64,000 nt of DNA from Lineus longissimus. Taxonomy: Eukaryota > Nemertea > Pilidiophora > Heteronemertea > Lineidae. The notes beneath the pieces are model-generated. The model saw nothing but the letters and a program-made list of their open reading frames with translations. It was not told the origin of the DNA and searched no databases. The stretch covers positions 17,305,501 through 17,369,500 of the forward strand of contig NC_088310.1 in assembly GCF_910592395.1 (NCBI RefSeq), read 5' to 3'. This document shows positions 1-14,104 of the stretch, piece by piece. The number at the start of each line of letters is the position of its first letter. Positions within the stretch are counted from its first letter, which is position 1. The translations under genes were made by a program, and so were the position numbers.

Positions 1-277
1 AGATGTCTTATAAAATGGCAGTACAGTAGCCTACTTGACGAACAGATAAATGTTAAGCAACGATGAAGCTTTTAATGATTTGAACTGATTGTCATCGGTA
101 ACCACTGTGGACAATGTACAGTACACTTGTTAAGTAAAAAGAAAGAAGAGTCCATTTATCACATTTTTTTATATTTAGGGTTGTCAATTCCACTCAGCCA
201 GGAAAGTATTTGTGCTCGATGCATAAGTGAGGAGCATGTTATGTGTTATTCTAAAGAACAGAAACACTTGATCTTAC

Positions 278-1674
278 CTGTGCCATTCCGAACTCTACAA
301 AGAAATCTCCAGTGTCTATATTTTCGCCAACATGCAATGGGATTGTGTCTGCCTCCTCGCAGCTGAATATAAAGAACGCAAAAGCTCATCAAAATCTATT
401 CAAATGGGGGGGGGCTGCTGCGAAAAACTGAACCACTACAAGACATGAAAGAGGATCTCACGAATTTCTTTCCGAAAGGCTTCTGGAAATGCTTCCTATT
501 TCAATTGAAGTAGGCCACTGGAGTACAACTTCACAAACACATTAGACAAGTTAGGATATACAGATGTTTAGACGGTACTATATATGCAGAAGAATATAAA
601 GAAATTAGATTTGAAAAAATTGCCAAGCACTCACTTTCACAGCTCACAGTGGGCTGTGCTCTCTGATTGATTGTCTCACCTGTATGTCTGTGGTGCCTGT
701 GTAATCACTGAGCACCACTGGTTAAAACCAGTGCTCAAAGTACTTCCTGATATCAGCATCATCGCAGTAAGCACAAAAGTCACCACCATTTTGATAAATG
801 CCGACAACCAGGGCCTGAAATAAACAAGTCCACCGTTTAATATGAAATATAATTCTTCTTTTCTTAAGTTTCTTCATCTCTGGTTTACAATTCTCTTACA
901 CGCGAAATGTTTTAACCCCTTTGGTCGATGTGGAAGAAAGAAATCCACACGCGTCGCAAATCGCTCCATTATTGGACCCCTCCGATTTCCTTCTCCTTCT
1001 ACCATAACTCTTCATGGACATTAATTCAGTTGCTTCTGCTCAACCTCATGAATACGACACTTCAGAACTTTGGTCCCGGATATATGACAATGGTTCGGCT
1101 CGGGCATTAACTGACATGACCTCTAACGCAGCATATCTCCTGAAAGAAATCACTGCGTGTGCAAATCATGCTTAATCAGCTGTGCAACCCTGCAACGCAG
1201 TGTTTTCTTTGAAGGATATATGCGTTAGAGGTCACGTCAGTTTATGCGCAAACCATACCATTGTTGTATCGGGGACCAAAGTTCCAAAGGGTCGCATTGA
1301 ACTTGCCCTCTCTGCCCTCAACCTGTTGAGACAAGAGACTATAAGAGTCAAGACGATGAAGAAAGAAGAACTTACAGATCGTTTCCTTGGATCAAGTAGA
1401 AAGACATGAGAATCATGTATCCAAGAGCTGTGAGCATTGACATCACTCCCATGAAGATTGAGAAGCCACAATAACCCTGAAGGCCCCACTCGACATCTAA
1501 ATTAAACTGTGGTGATGTACTATTTGTCACCCATTTTCCAGTGGCATACAACAAGCATCTGCCTTCAAACTGGTGGATGTTCACGCTCAAAGGGATGAAG
1601 ATAAAAAACGAAAATATCAATGCAAGCAGTAAGGCTGTAACTTGGGCTAACACTGCAATATTCCCTATGCCCAT
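278..1674 (-). CDS. TMEM179: TMEM179-like four-pass membrane protein, 3' end outside the window
   Basis: Exons on the minus strand are 1376-1674 (start ATG at 1672-1674), 680-814 and 278-362. All have GT-AG borders and phases that join without a stop, giving about 173 residues before the window edge. The family match rests on the first membrane segment followed by IPLSVNIHQFEGRCLLY, then VEWGLQGYCGFS, a second segment, a third in exon 2 (FIKMVVTFVLTAMMLISG) followed by GFNQWC, and an exon 3 ending EFGMAQ, just before the expected last membrane segment. The last exon must lie left of position 1. TMEM179 proteins are small membrane proteins of unclear function. The gene is head-to-head with JKAMP. 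TMEM179B is the alternative name, but the SVNIHQFEGRCLLY and EWG blocks fit TMEM179 better. Confidence 0.85.
1064..1286. repeat. Foldback MITE in TMEM179 intron 1
   Basis: The left arm (from GAACTTTGGTCCC at 1064) and the right arm (ending GGGACCAAAGTTC near 1286) are imperfect reverse complements over roughly 90 bp, sharing for example TGACCTCTAACGCA. This leaves a short loop. The whole element lies in the intron between TMEM179 exons 1 and 2. No transposase sequence is present. Confidence 0.7.
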
Positions 1675-2030
1675 TTTGATCAGGAATTAAGTCAATATCA
1701 TGAAATAAAGAGGAATGTTGACATCTCGCAATTGAAAATTAAAAACCCGGAAGTAATTTCCTGTAAAACAAGTCGTTGTGGTCGTCGTGGAATATCAAGG
1801 TTTCGCATGCTTACGAAAAACGAGTACGTTTACAATTTGAAATACTATGATTGTCATCATAACAACAGTTGATATGAGATGAAACATGTAATTATAATTG
1901 TTTAACAGTTTCCATCCTCCACGATAAATGTTCAGATCCTCATGTCACAATAACTTAAAACGTCAACCAAAACGTACCATTGCCAAGTCATACTATTGTA
2001 TACTTTACGAATAACAACGATCACAACATC
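1675..2030. promoter_or_regulatory. Shared region between divergent TMEM179 and JKAMP start codons
   Basis: The start codons of TMEM179 (minus, 1674) and JKAMP (plus, 2031) are 356 bp apart and point away from each other, so this interval must hold both 5' UTRs and probably a bidirectional promoter. No clear TATA box or repeat is visible. Transcription start sites cannot be placed from sequence alone. Confidence 0.5.
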
Positions 2031-5000
2031 ATGGAAGTCAGAATTTCTGAAGTCGCGATATTTTGCTTCTTTTTCTCTCTTTTTCTCTGGCCTTGCGCAC
2101 CAGAGGTTGTAGGTAAGCATTCTTTTGATTCATTGCATATTTTCGTACTGGAATATCAACATAGTGAAACATTTTGGCGGATAAATACTCCGAAAATAGG
2201 CTTCAAATTGTGTGTTCGATAATTGATTATTTAGATTTTGTCCGAGAATGGATTGACAGTGCAGTTTGGCAGTTTTCCATCGGCTGTTATAAAACGCGGA
2301 TTCCGCGGAAATCCGCGGAAAAATCTAACTTGGCTACAGGGTGGCTACCTGAACCGCAGGTGAGAGTTTTTCATATCAATAGTGTGCATTGTTGTGCGCA
2401 TGAAGTACTCCTGGTGACAAGCCAAGGTCTTTGGGAATCCCCGTTACGGTTATATGGTGCGCTGTATGCGCCGTAAATCACAAGCACCTTGTACAGTAGT
2501 TCGAAATAAACTTATACTCTAGGACGGGCCGCGAAGTAAGTTTTTGTGATTGCTAAAAATAGACTCCAATGTGCAGTCGCATATATGGTTGGTTAGGTTC
2601 GAGCTGCAAGGAGATTGTCCTAAAACATTTTCTTAGACCAGAATTCAGTTCGTCATCGACCCGATTTGAAGGAGGCATACCGTAACGTACATCAATCCGG
2701 GCATCAATCACACTTGAAAGCAGCCTCGTAATATGTTCCGTTAGGGAATCAGGAACCACGGTGGTGTCGAAGATAACGCAAAGTTTATCAACACCAAGAA
2801 AAAAAGAGGGAAGAGTCGATCGGAATGGCATGAATGGTGCTCCAGAGGATTAAAATATGACCGATGAAATATGCAGATAACTGGTAGTTCTTGCCTCCGA
2901 TTTATGATTTATGTTGTTATTTGGATAATATAATTATCATTAAATATTATGCGCGTATTTACTGGCGGCTTTGTGATTTTTCCGCGGAATCCGCGTTTTA
3001 TAACAGCCGGTTTTCCATCACTATAAGTAGGTATCTTTGTTTACAAAATGCCAAAAGTTAATTATTCGGGCTTCGCCGCTCATCATTTTGCAGCCATATC
3101 CCTCAAGGGACATTGCAAATTAACCATCCAGATCCAGAACATGATATTGATATATGTAGGCCCTATTGTAGAGTCGCAGACTTAGTTTGCCCCCCTCCAG
3201 GCTTTATCTGTCAGGAACATAATATGATATGTTAAGTCCCAGACTTACTCTTAAGTGAGTCTCCCTTTGGCTTTATGTTGGGGGAGTTCCCCCGAACCCT
3301 CCTACGATAGCTGATATATAGTTTTACCCACTGCATTGGAGAGGAAACCCCCCTTGGCCTTGTTGGGACCCTCCATAATTGGGTTGTTACTGGATCGTTA
3401 CCATACTTGGACAAGGCACAAGAAAGGTCAAGCTTTATTATGTTTCAGATGATGATGTTAACAAGAACAAGTGTCCCGGTCTCTACTGTGGCTTTGTGAT
3501 AAAGGAGAATGGTAACCAGACTGAATGTGGGGTAAGTCGTAGTATGAAGAGTATAGGGACCAACATTGGTCACATGAATTCATAAGTTCAGATAGATAAA
3601 TACCTCTCACCATTTGTACTTATGTAATGTTGTCTGCAGGAATATTGGTATGAGAATGCTGGCTAGTTTTCCTGGAGGCTTGCACAGAAAGCTCATGTAT
3701 TCTTATGAATCAATAAGATCAACTAAAACCAGGCTTCCCTAAATTGGCACAATGATTTGACATCTTCATTTGCTGTTTTCAAGATTTTATTCATGGCTTA
3801 AAAACATTCTCTTGCAGGCTTGCCCACGTGGTTACCGCCCTAATGAAAAGAGCTTATGTACAAAATGTGATGGCAGTCCCACATTTTATGACTGGCTTTA
3901 CCTTGGGTTCATGGCATTGGTGTCTGTTGCTCTCCATTGGTTTTGCATTGACTTCACGAACAAGAGAAAAGTGTATGTACCTTCTAATTTGCTGGGCTGA
4001 ACAACAAAATTTTGGGCTGTCTGCCACTCATACACATACAGGACAGTGGCTCTAGGTAGTGCTAGAAATACCACGAGGAACGTTGTTTTGTTGAGATATA
4101 TATTCCATGCAGAGGAAAATGTCATAATTTTTACATTTCGAAGATTATCAATCATTCTGAATCACCAGTTGTCATCTACACACAGTCCTCTCGGCTTGCA
4201 TACTGTTACATACATTTGTAAGGTCTGTAGGCACTCGAATACCAGGCTGATTGCTTAATTAATGATGGATGCTGAGAGACTCTGTCCAAATGGTACGTGT
4301 AGATTTTTAAAATGTTCACAGGCAAATCTTCTTTTCAGGCCCAAACTGATCATTCTCCATGTGTCAGCATTCATCGAGAGTGTTGCTGCAGCAGTGTTGA
4401 CACTCCTTGCTGTCGAGCCCCTGGGATCCCTACGAGTGAACTCATGTCCGGTCCACCACCTCTCTGACTGGTACACCATGCTCTACAACCCAAGCCCGGA
4501 TTATGTTAATACCATTCACTGCACACAAGAGGTTGTCTACCCACTGTAAGAACTAGTACGGTAGAACGTCTCTATTAAGGACACCTTTGGGACTGGCAAG
4601 TGCTGTCCTTAATAGAGAGGTGTCCTGATAAGAGAGGTCAAATTGAATAGAAACTACCAATTTGGGACCAAAACTAGTGTCCTTAATAGAGAGGTTGTCC
4701 ATAATAGAGAGGTGTCCGCTAAGGGAGGTTCCACTGTATAAGTAATCAAGTTTAAAAAAAATTGCATTTGACCGGAGGTGCCAGAATGCGACGATACAGG
4801 TACCGGTAAATAAATTTAAAGCAGATTCAGTAGCACTTATTTTAGATTGTTCAGTTACACTAACCATTTTGTTTATTTTAACTATAGTAGCAAGTATAAC
4901 TAAGAATTTGGAATTTCCTACAAAACAGTGCTTCAGCCAAAGCTGTTGTGGTTGTGACTGTCTTTGTCCTCTACTTGGTTGTGACTTTGTCTTTGTCCTC

Positions 5001-6322
5001 TACTTTGTTGTGACTTTGTCCTCTACTTATGAATTGCCATAACAAATCTGTTACTTCATATCTGTATTGTTCGAACATCATGTTGTGTTATTTCATTATT
5101 CTGATCGATTTCTTGTTGTTTGCCTTCTAGATACTCAATCGTCATGGTCTACTATGCTTTCTGCCTGGTACTGATGATGTTCATCAGACCAATCTTATCG
5201 ACACAGCTGGTAGGCAAGAAAGGCTCCAAATCCATCTATGCAGCTCTCTATTTCTTCCCTATTCTGGCAGTGGTGCAAGCTATCTGTGGAGGCCTCTTAT
5301 GTGAGTTGAAATAGCAATCTTACTCAACTACTACAAGACACAGATCAATGAGCTACTATCAGTAGAATGTTATTCATTGATGGAGGGTGCATTGAAACAT
5401 CATACCTTACACCTCAATTCTTCCAGCAATCTTGACTGAAGTTGAAGTTTCTTGGAATGTGTAATACTTGGCCTCAAAAAATAAATGAGATTACAATAGT
5501 ATTGGAGCTACATGTATATAGATTCTGGCTGTTGGACAATCCAGAGGCCCCTTCCATCGGTAGTTGCCCCGTCATCCAGTTGTATGTGCAAAAATGATCG
5601 TTATTATCAAGAATTGATAAAAACTTGTCTGTGTTGTTATTCCAGATTATGCATTCCCGTACATCACTCTCGTTATCTCCGTGGCAACGGTTGCGGTGCA
5701 TTTCTCGCTCTTCGAAGAACAGGTAGGAAACAACTGTGTACTTTCCAAGTTTGGCTGCATGATCATTGTATTATCTTGTGCATCTTGACCCGCAATGTTT
5801 TAAATCGCTAAATCACTCACCCAAAACCTTGACATTTTCCACCTCGCATGTGTTTTTGGCCCAGGCAAGTAGCCTCGATTTTGGACCAATCAGAGCATCT
5901 CTTACGGAACGATCTCAACAACTGCAGTAATATCTAATTCTTAGCGACAATATGATTTAAAATAGTCACGACAATACAATCAAATTCAAGTAATTTTTTT
6001 AGATTTTTCAACGAACTGAGTACCCCTTCAACAGAATATATCTCAAGTTATACACTTCTATTATTGAAAATTTCATTTGTTTTCATAAATTTTCCTCGAT
6101 TTTCAGGACTTAAGGTCTCTCTTATGTCAAAACTTCACGAATCCAAGGAACATCGTTATTCTAGTTGGACACTGGATACTTCACGCATTTGGAATCATTG
6201 CTATAACGGAACTCAAGAATCCTGCATTCCATGTCCCACTTCTTGCGCTGGTGCCGTTTCCTACATTGTTTTATCTATTGACAGTCAAGTTTACACATCC
6301 ATACAGACTGGAGCAGGTGTGA
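2031..6322 (+). CDS. JKAMP: JKAMP (JNK1/MAPK8-associated membrane protein), complete
   Basis: Seven exons: 2031-2112, 3449-3531, 3818-3972, 4339-4545, 5131-5300, 5646-5722 and 6107-6322 (TGA). They total 990 nt, or 329 residues, close to vertebrate JKAMP. Exon 1 encodes a signal-like hydrophobic start. Next comes the Cys-rich luminal part (CPGLYCGF, CPRGYRPN, CTKC), then the conserved block YDWLYLGFMALV, SDWYTMLYNPSPDYVNTIHC, EVVYPLYSIVMVYYAFCLVL, KSIYAALYFFPILAV and several membrane segments ending in FTHPYRLEQV. In the family this multi-pass ER membrane protein recruits proteasomes and ERAD factors and modulates JNK; here that role is inferred by homology. The exon 3 donor was taken at GTATGT (3973), not the nearby GTGTAT, because only that phase joins exon 4. 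The last codons and the stop lie in a 49-bp tandem duplication. Intron 1 holds a MULE-like element and intron 4 a pogo-like MITE. Confidence 0.95.
2281..3009. mobile_element. MULE-like non-autonomous DNA transposon in JKAMP intron 1
   Basis: A 31-bp terminal inverted repeat starts CGGCTGTTATAAAACGCGGA at 2281 and is repeated in reverse ending at 3009. The element is flanked on both sides by the same 9 bases, GTTTTCCAT (2272-2280 and 3010-3018), a perfect target-site duplication. A 9-bp duplication is typical of Mutator-like elements. The left end has an extra copy of TCCGCGGAAA. No convincing transposase is encoded in the 729 bp; the 92-codon minus-strand frame inside is not recognised. Confidence 0.85.
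4559..4736. mobile_element. Pogo/mariner-like MITE (AGGACA family), copy 1
   Basis: Both ends relate to CAGTAGAACCTC in inverted orientation, and the interior is built of TATTAAGGACA / TAGAGAGGTGTCC words. It lies in JKAMP intron 4, starting only 13 bp after the exon 4 donor. Six more copies occur in the window: 16874-16999, 19983-20067, 23579-23756, 42515-42691, 45587-45764 and 53692-53809. Confidence 0.8.
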
Positions 6323-6378
6323 GAAAGAGACAGTCAAGTTTACACATCCATACAGACTGGAGCAGGTGTGAGAGAGAG
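6281..6378 (+). repeat. 49-bp tandem duplication over the JKAMP stop codon
   Basis: The segment starting ACAGTCAAGTTTACACATCC at 6281 is repeated almost exactly at 6330, a period of 49. The first copy carries the last JKAMP codons and the TGA; the second copy is in the 3' UTR. Confidence 0.9.
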
Positions 6379-7036
6379 CCGTCATATAAAGTAACCGAAC
6401 TAATTTTACTGGGTAAGGCTGTATGTTCGACAAGACATCGAACCATTAGCATCCTTATTCTTTCCAGCTTCGCCAAATTTTCATTAAGGAAAAATAAATA
6501 CTACTCAAGCATCGGCAAAGATTAGTGGTGATAGCTTAACTACCCTTGAGGAGGGGGGGGTACAAGAAACGAATTGATACTTGCATTAGTCCAGATGGTA
6601 CAGTTAGTAAAGGGTTTCTCGAGAAAAAAAATCTAGACTCTTTTGGCTGGCATAATTTCAAGCAGGTATCATCAAAGGGTACTTATATCCATATGTAATA
6701 TGGATACGAAAATTCGTTTTTATATGAAACGAATTTTGTCCCATTTTTGATTGGCCACATCTTCTGCACTTGTTCACTCCAGATTGCAACTAGAGATTGA
6801 GAATCTTCTAAATGACCTGGAGAACAGATGCAGATATGTTCGTTTGTAATATTTGCTGTATTCTGCCTATGAGTATGTCATGTGCCATTTCTAAAATGTC
6901 CTGATATAACTAATGCACGAACAACATGAGAATTGTCATTGGCTTCATTGAACAAATTCTTTATAAAAAGGGATGGACAGTGTTACAGTGTGAGTGGAGA
7001 GGGTTTGAAATCTGTGTCGGATGCTGACAAGTATAT

Positions 7037-7042
7037 AATAAA
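7037..7042 (+). terminator. Candidate JKAMP polyadenylation signal
   Basis: AATAAA about 715 bp after the JKAMP stop codon, followed by T- and G-rich sequence. It is the best-placed signal seen downstream. The call is positional only. Confidence 0.4.
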
Positions 7043-7439
7043 GTCGTGGGTAAATACATGAACTGAACATTTTATGCCCTGTTGATAACTGCCTATAATT
7101 TGTGTGTGTCCGAGTTCAGAAGGTTTGTCGGTGTTATATTCGAGTAAAGAAATAATTATTTATTTGTACATAATTTTCAATTATTGTCATTGCCTTTTCT
7201 GTTCACTCATGGAAGAATGAGAAGTCACCAAAAATGTGTTTTTGACCATGATTTTGTCCAAAACATTTCACCATGTGTCGATTTGTCACCCTCAAATACC
7301 CTTTTCCCAATATGGTAACTGAGAATTCGACCTCATTGACCTTGGAAATTAGGTCAAGGTCAAAATATTTGAACAACTATGTTAAGGTTAGTGACGATGA
7401 ATAACACCGATCTGGTGTTCCAACATGACCTGTTGAAGA

Positions 7440-7791
7440 ACAAGAGACAATGTCACAACCACCTTGCTTCGAGATGGCCAGGAAGCACCTGGAAGTCGAT
7501 GGTTGGTGGTGTGCAAGGAAATGACCCTACACATTGTCCTGGATGTGCAGTGGGAAAGAAAGCCAATGTCAAAATGTCAACCCCATATGTCCGAAGTGCA
7601 AGAGACAATGTCACAACCACCTTCGAGATGACCGGGAAAACACATGGGAGTTGTCGGTCAACAGTATATCATCAGCAATGATTTTAATTCACAAGAATGG
7701 TACGTTTATGTCATCCTGGATGTGCTTTCCATGTTTTGTACATTGTACAAATGTGTTTCAGCTGAGCGCCAGGCCCTTGGGCCTCTTGTTT
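7440..7791 (+). repeat. Repeat-like segment with an internal direct repeat and a hairpin end
   Basis: CAAGAGACAATGTCACAACC at 7440 recurs near 7600, and CCTGGATGTGC at 7539 recurs near 7716. The segment ends in a GC-rich hairpin, AGGCCCTTGGGCCT, followed by CTTGTTT (7771-7791). A terminal hairpin followed by CTTG resembles a Helitron 3' end, but the element class is uncertain. Confidence 0.4.
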
Positions 7792-9273
7792 ATGTTTTTC
7801 AAGAGGCCATTGGCGGGGCTCCCGATCCGCTAGGCTTTAATTAATGAAGTTCATGAGATAAAATTTCACAGCCTACTAAATGCACTATGGTGAAATGCTT
7901 GCATGGTGGGATAATAAGTTTGATTTCGCCAATCTCAAAATTCACGGCTGATACCACAAAAGCATTGTTTCAGTAACGTGTGCGAGGGGAAGATGAAATT
8001 CGAGGATGCACCCCCCCTCCCGACTAAACAGGGAGGCATGATTGGTTTCTCTGGTATTGGATGCAAATGGTTGCCTAATCCCTAATCTTGCAAATCGACC
8101 TTGTCAAATCCATGCGAACTCGGACATCTTCAATTCGTAATTGTTCTCGGTTGGTTATCGAAAAACTCTGGGACAAGTCTTCTCCAGGGGACGCGCGTGT
8201 ACGTTTTTCCGGAAGAGACGGCAGGTCAAAGCTGACAGACCTGTTATAATTTCATTCCGTCTTTTGAAAACGAACAAACGGAAATGAGACAAGCAAATTC
8301 GCTCAGCTTAAGATTAATTGCACTTCGTCTGGCTGGCATTGGGCGGTGTGTAGAGAGTGGAATCAATGCGATGGAGGATGTGATCTGCATTGCGCTGGTC
8401 AAATGGCCCAGTTCCATTTTGTGGGCTCCAGGATCCGCATCCTGGCAGAGGCGGAGTATATTCAAAACCACCGATTACGTCAGGATGTAAGAGGACTAGC
8501 CACTTACAATCTCATCAATGATGAAGGTCCTGCTAAGACTAGAGCAGGAAAACCTTAAATATCTAGTAATTATAACCAGAAACAACTGCTCTCCAAACAC
8601 TGTCTGTATTCATAAACTCGTACTTCAAACTTACATTTTACAAACGGTTGTCACGTCATCATAATCATCACACAACTCAGTTCTTATATTTACAACCCCA
8701 AACTATTGTCACAACTGTGATTTACGGACTATCAACCACAGACTCAAACCCAACAGGATGTTCATTCTCTCAGGATACCTTGGACTCTAATTGAATGATG
8801 AGGGAAGTTGATGAGAGAAGTTTGTCTCGCAAAGAAAGGCAGCGCGATAACATTTATCTGCACCAACGAACTGTTCAAATGTGCAAAGGGACTAAGTCAC
8901 TACGAATAACAAATCTGTAACATTCGTTGCCCTGATCTAATAGCTGATTTGGCATAATGTATGTTTCTCAACCCTACGACGAAATACGAACGACGAAGGT
9001 CTGTCGTATCATCACGTCACACTCGTAAATCACTGCATACATGAGCTTTTAATAGCAGAAATTGGGGACATTTTCTTACAAAAAGCCGTCGATAAAGTCA
9101 ATTTACATACTTCGTCGTTCGTAGCTCTAGGTAAAGGTTGCGGAACTTGTCTGTAAATTCCATCATGAAGATATCAGGGGTAAATGTTCGCTTTTCTGCT
9201 GGCCGGAGAAGCGAACATTAACCACTGATTTTCTCAGGATGGTAAATTCAAGCGTATATGGTCCTCATTTCAG

Positions 9274-12220
<2,947 letters not shown>

Positions 12221-12481
12221 CTTTGAAGAAGGAGGACAACAAATACAGGAGAATTGGATTGACGCTCTTCGCTTTGTTTCCACACTGATGAGAGGCTATA
12301 CGGTCCCAATGATTATTTGCGAGTGGTAAAAATTGATAGACCTGTGACATTATTTCCCTTTTCTAGAACGGACGAACGAAAATCAAATGACAAGAAAAGT
12401 CAAGATAAGAGAAAAACGCTCACCTCACATATAGCTCCGCTGTTCATCCCGGACTGCAGTTGAATGGTGCGACGGTGCCAA

Positions 12482-12489
12482 CTTTTATA
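12482..12489 (-). promoter_or_regulatory. Candidate TATA box of the cathepsin gene
   Basis: On the minus strand this reads TATAAAAG, about 265 bp upstream of the start codon. A donor-like GTGAGC (12418-12423) and an acceptor-like CACAG near 12344 would allow a small spliced 5' UTR exon. The 24-bp surroundings are duplicated near 12698-12721. Confidence 0.4.
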
Positions 12490-12780
12490 GGATGTGGTTG
12501 TGATAATCGAATCACGGACTTGGAAGTCCATGATCAAATGGACTAGTATCAATTGTGATGGAATTGCGAGATCATGATCACCACTGTATATGAAAACTGC
12601 TGGGTTTGAGGAAGTACCAGTCCTCATGCATGTTCCTCTTGCTGATATTTCTATTTACTCAGTAAAGTAAACATTTTTCATATTTCCCTCTTCTAGAGCC
12701 AACTTTTATAGGAGGTGGTTGTTATTCAGTAAAGTAAACAATTTATCTCCGGGTGTCCTCCTAACCCATGAAATATAGAC

Positions 12781-13384
12781 GGTGTCTTGCACATTCGCCT
12801 AAACCACAATCGCCTATCCACATTCGCCTAAACCTTTTTCGCCTAAACCTTTTTCACCTAATCAACATTTGCCTAATTCCACTTTCGCCTAATTCCATTT
12901 TCGCCTAATTCCTTTCTCGCCTAATCCTTTTTCGCCTATTCCATATTCGCCTAATTTTGGCATATACCTAACTCCCCTGTGGCACATAAAATGGGTCATT
13001 CCAAAATGTCATCTCTTATGGTCAGTGATCTTAGCTATGGTTATGGAATATTCTTACTCATAATATGGACCATTCCTTTTCAAAAAGCCATTTCCTTGGT
13101 TCAGTGATCTTAGCTTGGGTTGGCCTAGGAATAGGCGAATGTGGAATTAGGCGAAAGTGGAATTAGGCGAAAAAGGAATAGGCGATAAAGGAATTAGGCG
13201 AAAATGGAATTAGGCGAATGTGGATTAGGCGAAAAAGGAATAGACGAGAAAGGAATTAGGCGAAAAAGGAATTAGGCGAAAGTGGAATAAGGCGAATGTG
13301 GATTAGGTGAAAAAGTTTTAGGCGAAAAAGGTTTAGGCGAATATGGATTAGACGAATGTGGTTTAGGCGAATGTGCAAGACACC
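12781..13384. mobile_element. Foldback element with arms of CGCCTAA iterations
   Basis: The element begins GGTGTCTTGCACATTCGCCT and ends with its reverse complement (GAATGTGCAAGACACC, to 13384). The left arm (about 12793-12955) is an array of about a dozen 12-15 bp units around TTCGCCTAA followed by TCC, ACC or TTT. The right arm (about 13125-13370) is the inverted array, TTAGGCGAA with GGAA spacers. The middle of about 165 bp holds a diverged direct repeat sharing GTCAGTGATCTTAGCT. It has no coding capacity and no clean target duplication. It lies between the cathepsin and NEMF starts. Confidence 0.85.
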
Positions 13385-13444
13385 TATTGTACCACTAAGT
13401 AGCCTAACGCTAAAATGTCAATGAAATGACCTTCTAAACGAACC

Positions 13445-13895
13445 AGCCCCATGGCCTAGCAACACTGCTGGCTATCCGACGCAATAGCTAGGACCCGGGG
13501 AGAACCCAGGGAACAGGCGCATCCTGACATAATCAGTCTCTCGATGTTTTGTATACGAGGTAGGAGTATCAAAAACCTGATCTCAGGATGGAGCCGACGT
13601 GGCTTCAAGGAAAGGCTCAAATTCCTGGCTCTTCACAACGCGTACAACGTATGAAATATTCGAGAGTCTGTCGGCTAAGAATAAAAGCCGAGATCCCTTC
13701 ATCCAGACAATATCAGGCCATTTTACTCCCACAATGGGCCCTCTTTGAAAGAGGATGTGGGCCCTTGTACCTGGGTGTCTATACCATGGCAAGTAAAAGA
13801 TCCCACATGTGGACAGTAGCCTATATGACTCCATACATGTACCTCCGGAAAAAAATCCGATCGGGTTACGACGTCGGTAATGATATGAATGAATG
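13445..13895 (+). mobile_element. Degenerate tRNA-derived SINE (family A)
   Basis: It shares, in order, the words GAGAACCCAGG, CGTGGCTT..AGG, AAATTCCTGGCTCTTCACA, CCCTTGTACCTG.GTCTAT, GGCAAGTAAAAGATCCCACA and GACTCCATAC with the better copy at 42709-43030. The tRNA-like head is badly decayed here. Confidence 0.7.
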
Positions 13896-14104
13896 ATGGG
13901 GGACTGAGCCGTCGGATCGAAACCAGTGTCTTCGAATTGGCCGAATGTGAATATCCCGGCTCACGCGGAGGCAATCTGATGCGGTTTATGTTTTGTCGTG
14001 AAAAAACATGGTGGACGAGATTTCACATGTTGCAAAATTACACGATTTAATTTCATAATTAAGGCATTTCTGTCGTAATTTCTCGAGATAAAAAGTTAAT
14101 CAAA

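Larger units (their letters stand above)
6323..9273. other. JKAMP 3' UTR and intergenic DNA up to the cathepsin 3' end
   Basis: No conserved protein was found. A plausible JKAMP poly(A) signal lies at 7037-7042. A short repeat-like stretch occupies about 7310-7791. The open frames at 8244-8558 have no recognisable domain. The interval separates the convergent 3' ends of JKAMP (plus) and the cathepsin gene (minus). Confidence 0.6.

Noticed and set aside
4553-4867. 104-codon minus-strand frame and its look-alike at 42492-42674
   Set aside because: Both are translations of the pogo-like MITE, which explains their similarity; not genes.
12793-13370. CRISPR-like array of regularly spaced CGCCTAA repeats
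   Set aside because: Repeats are only about 9 bp with 4-6 bp spacers, inverted in the two halves, in a eukaryotic genome; it is a foldback element.
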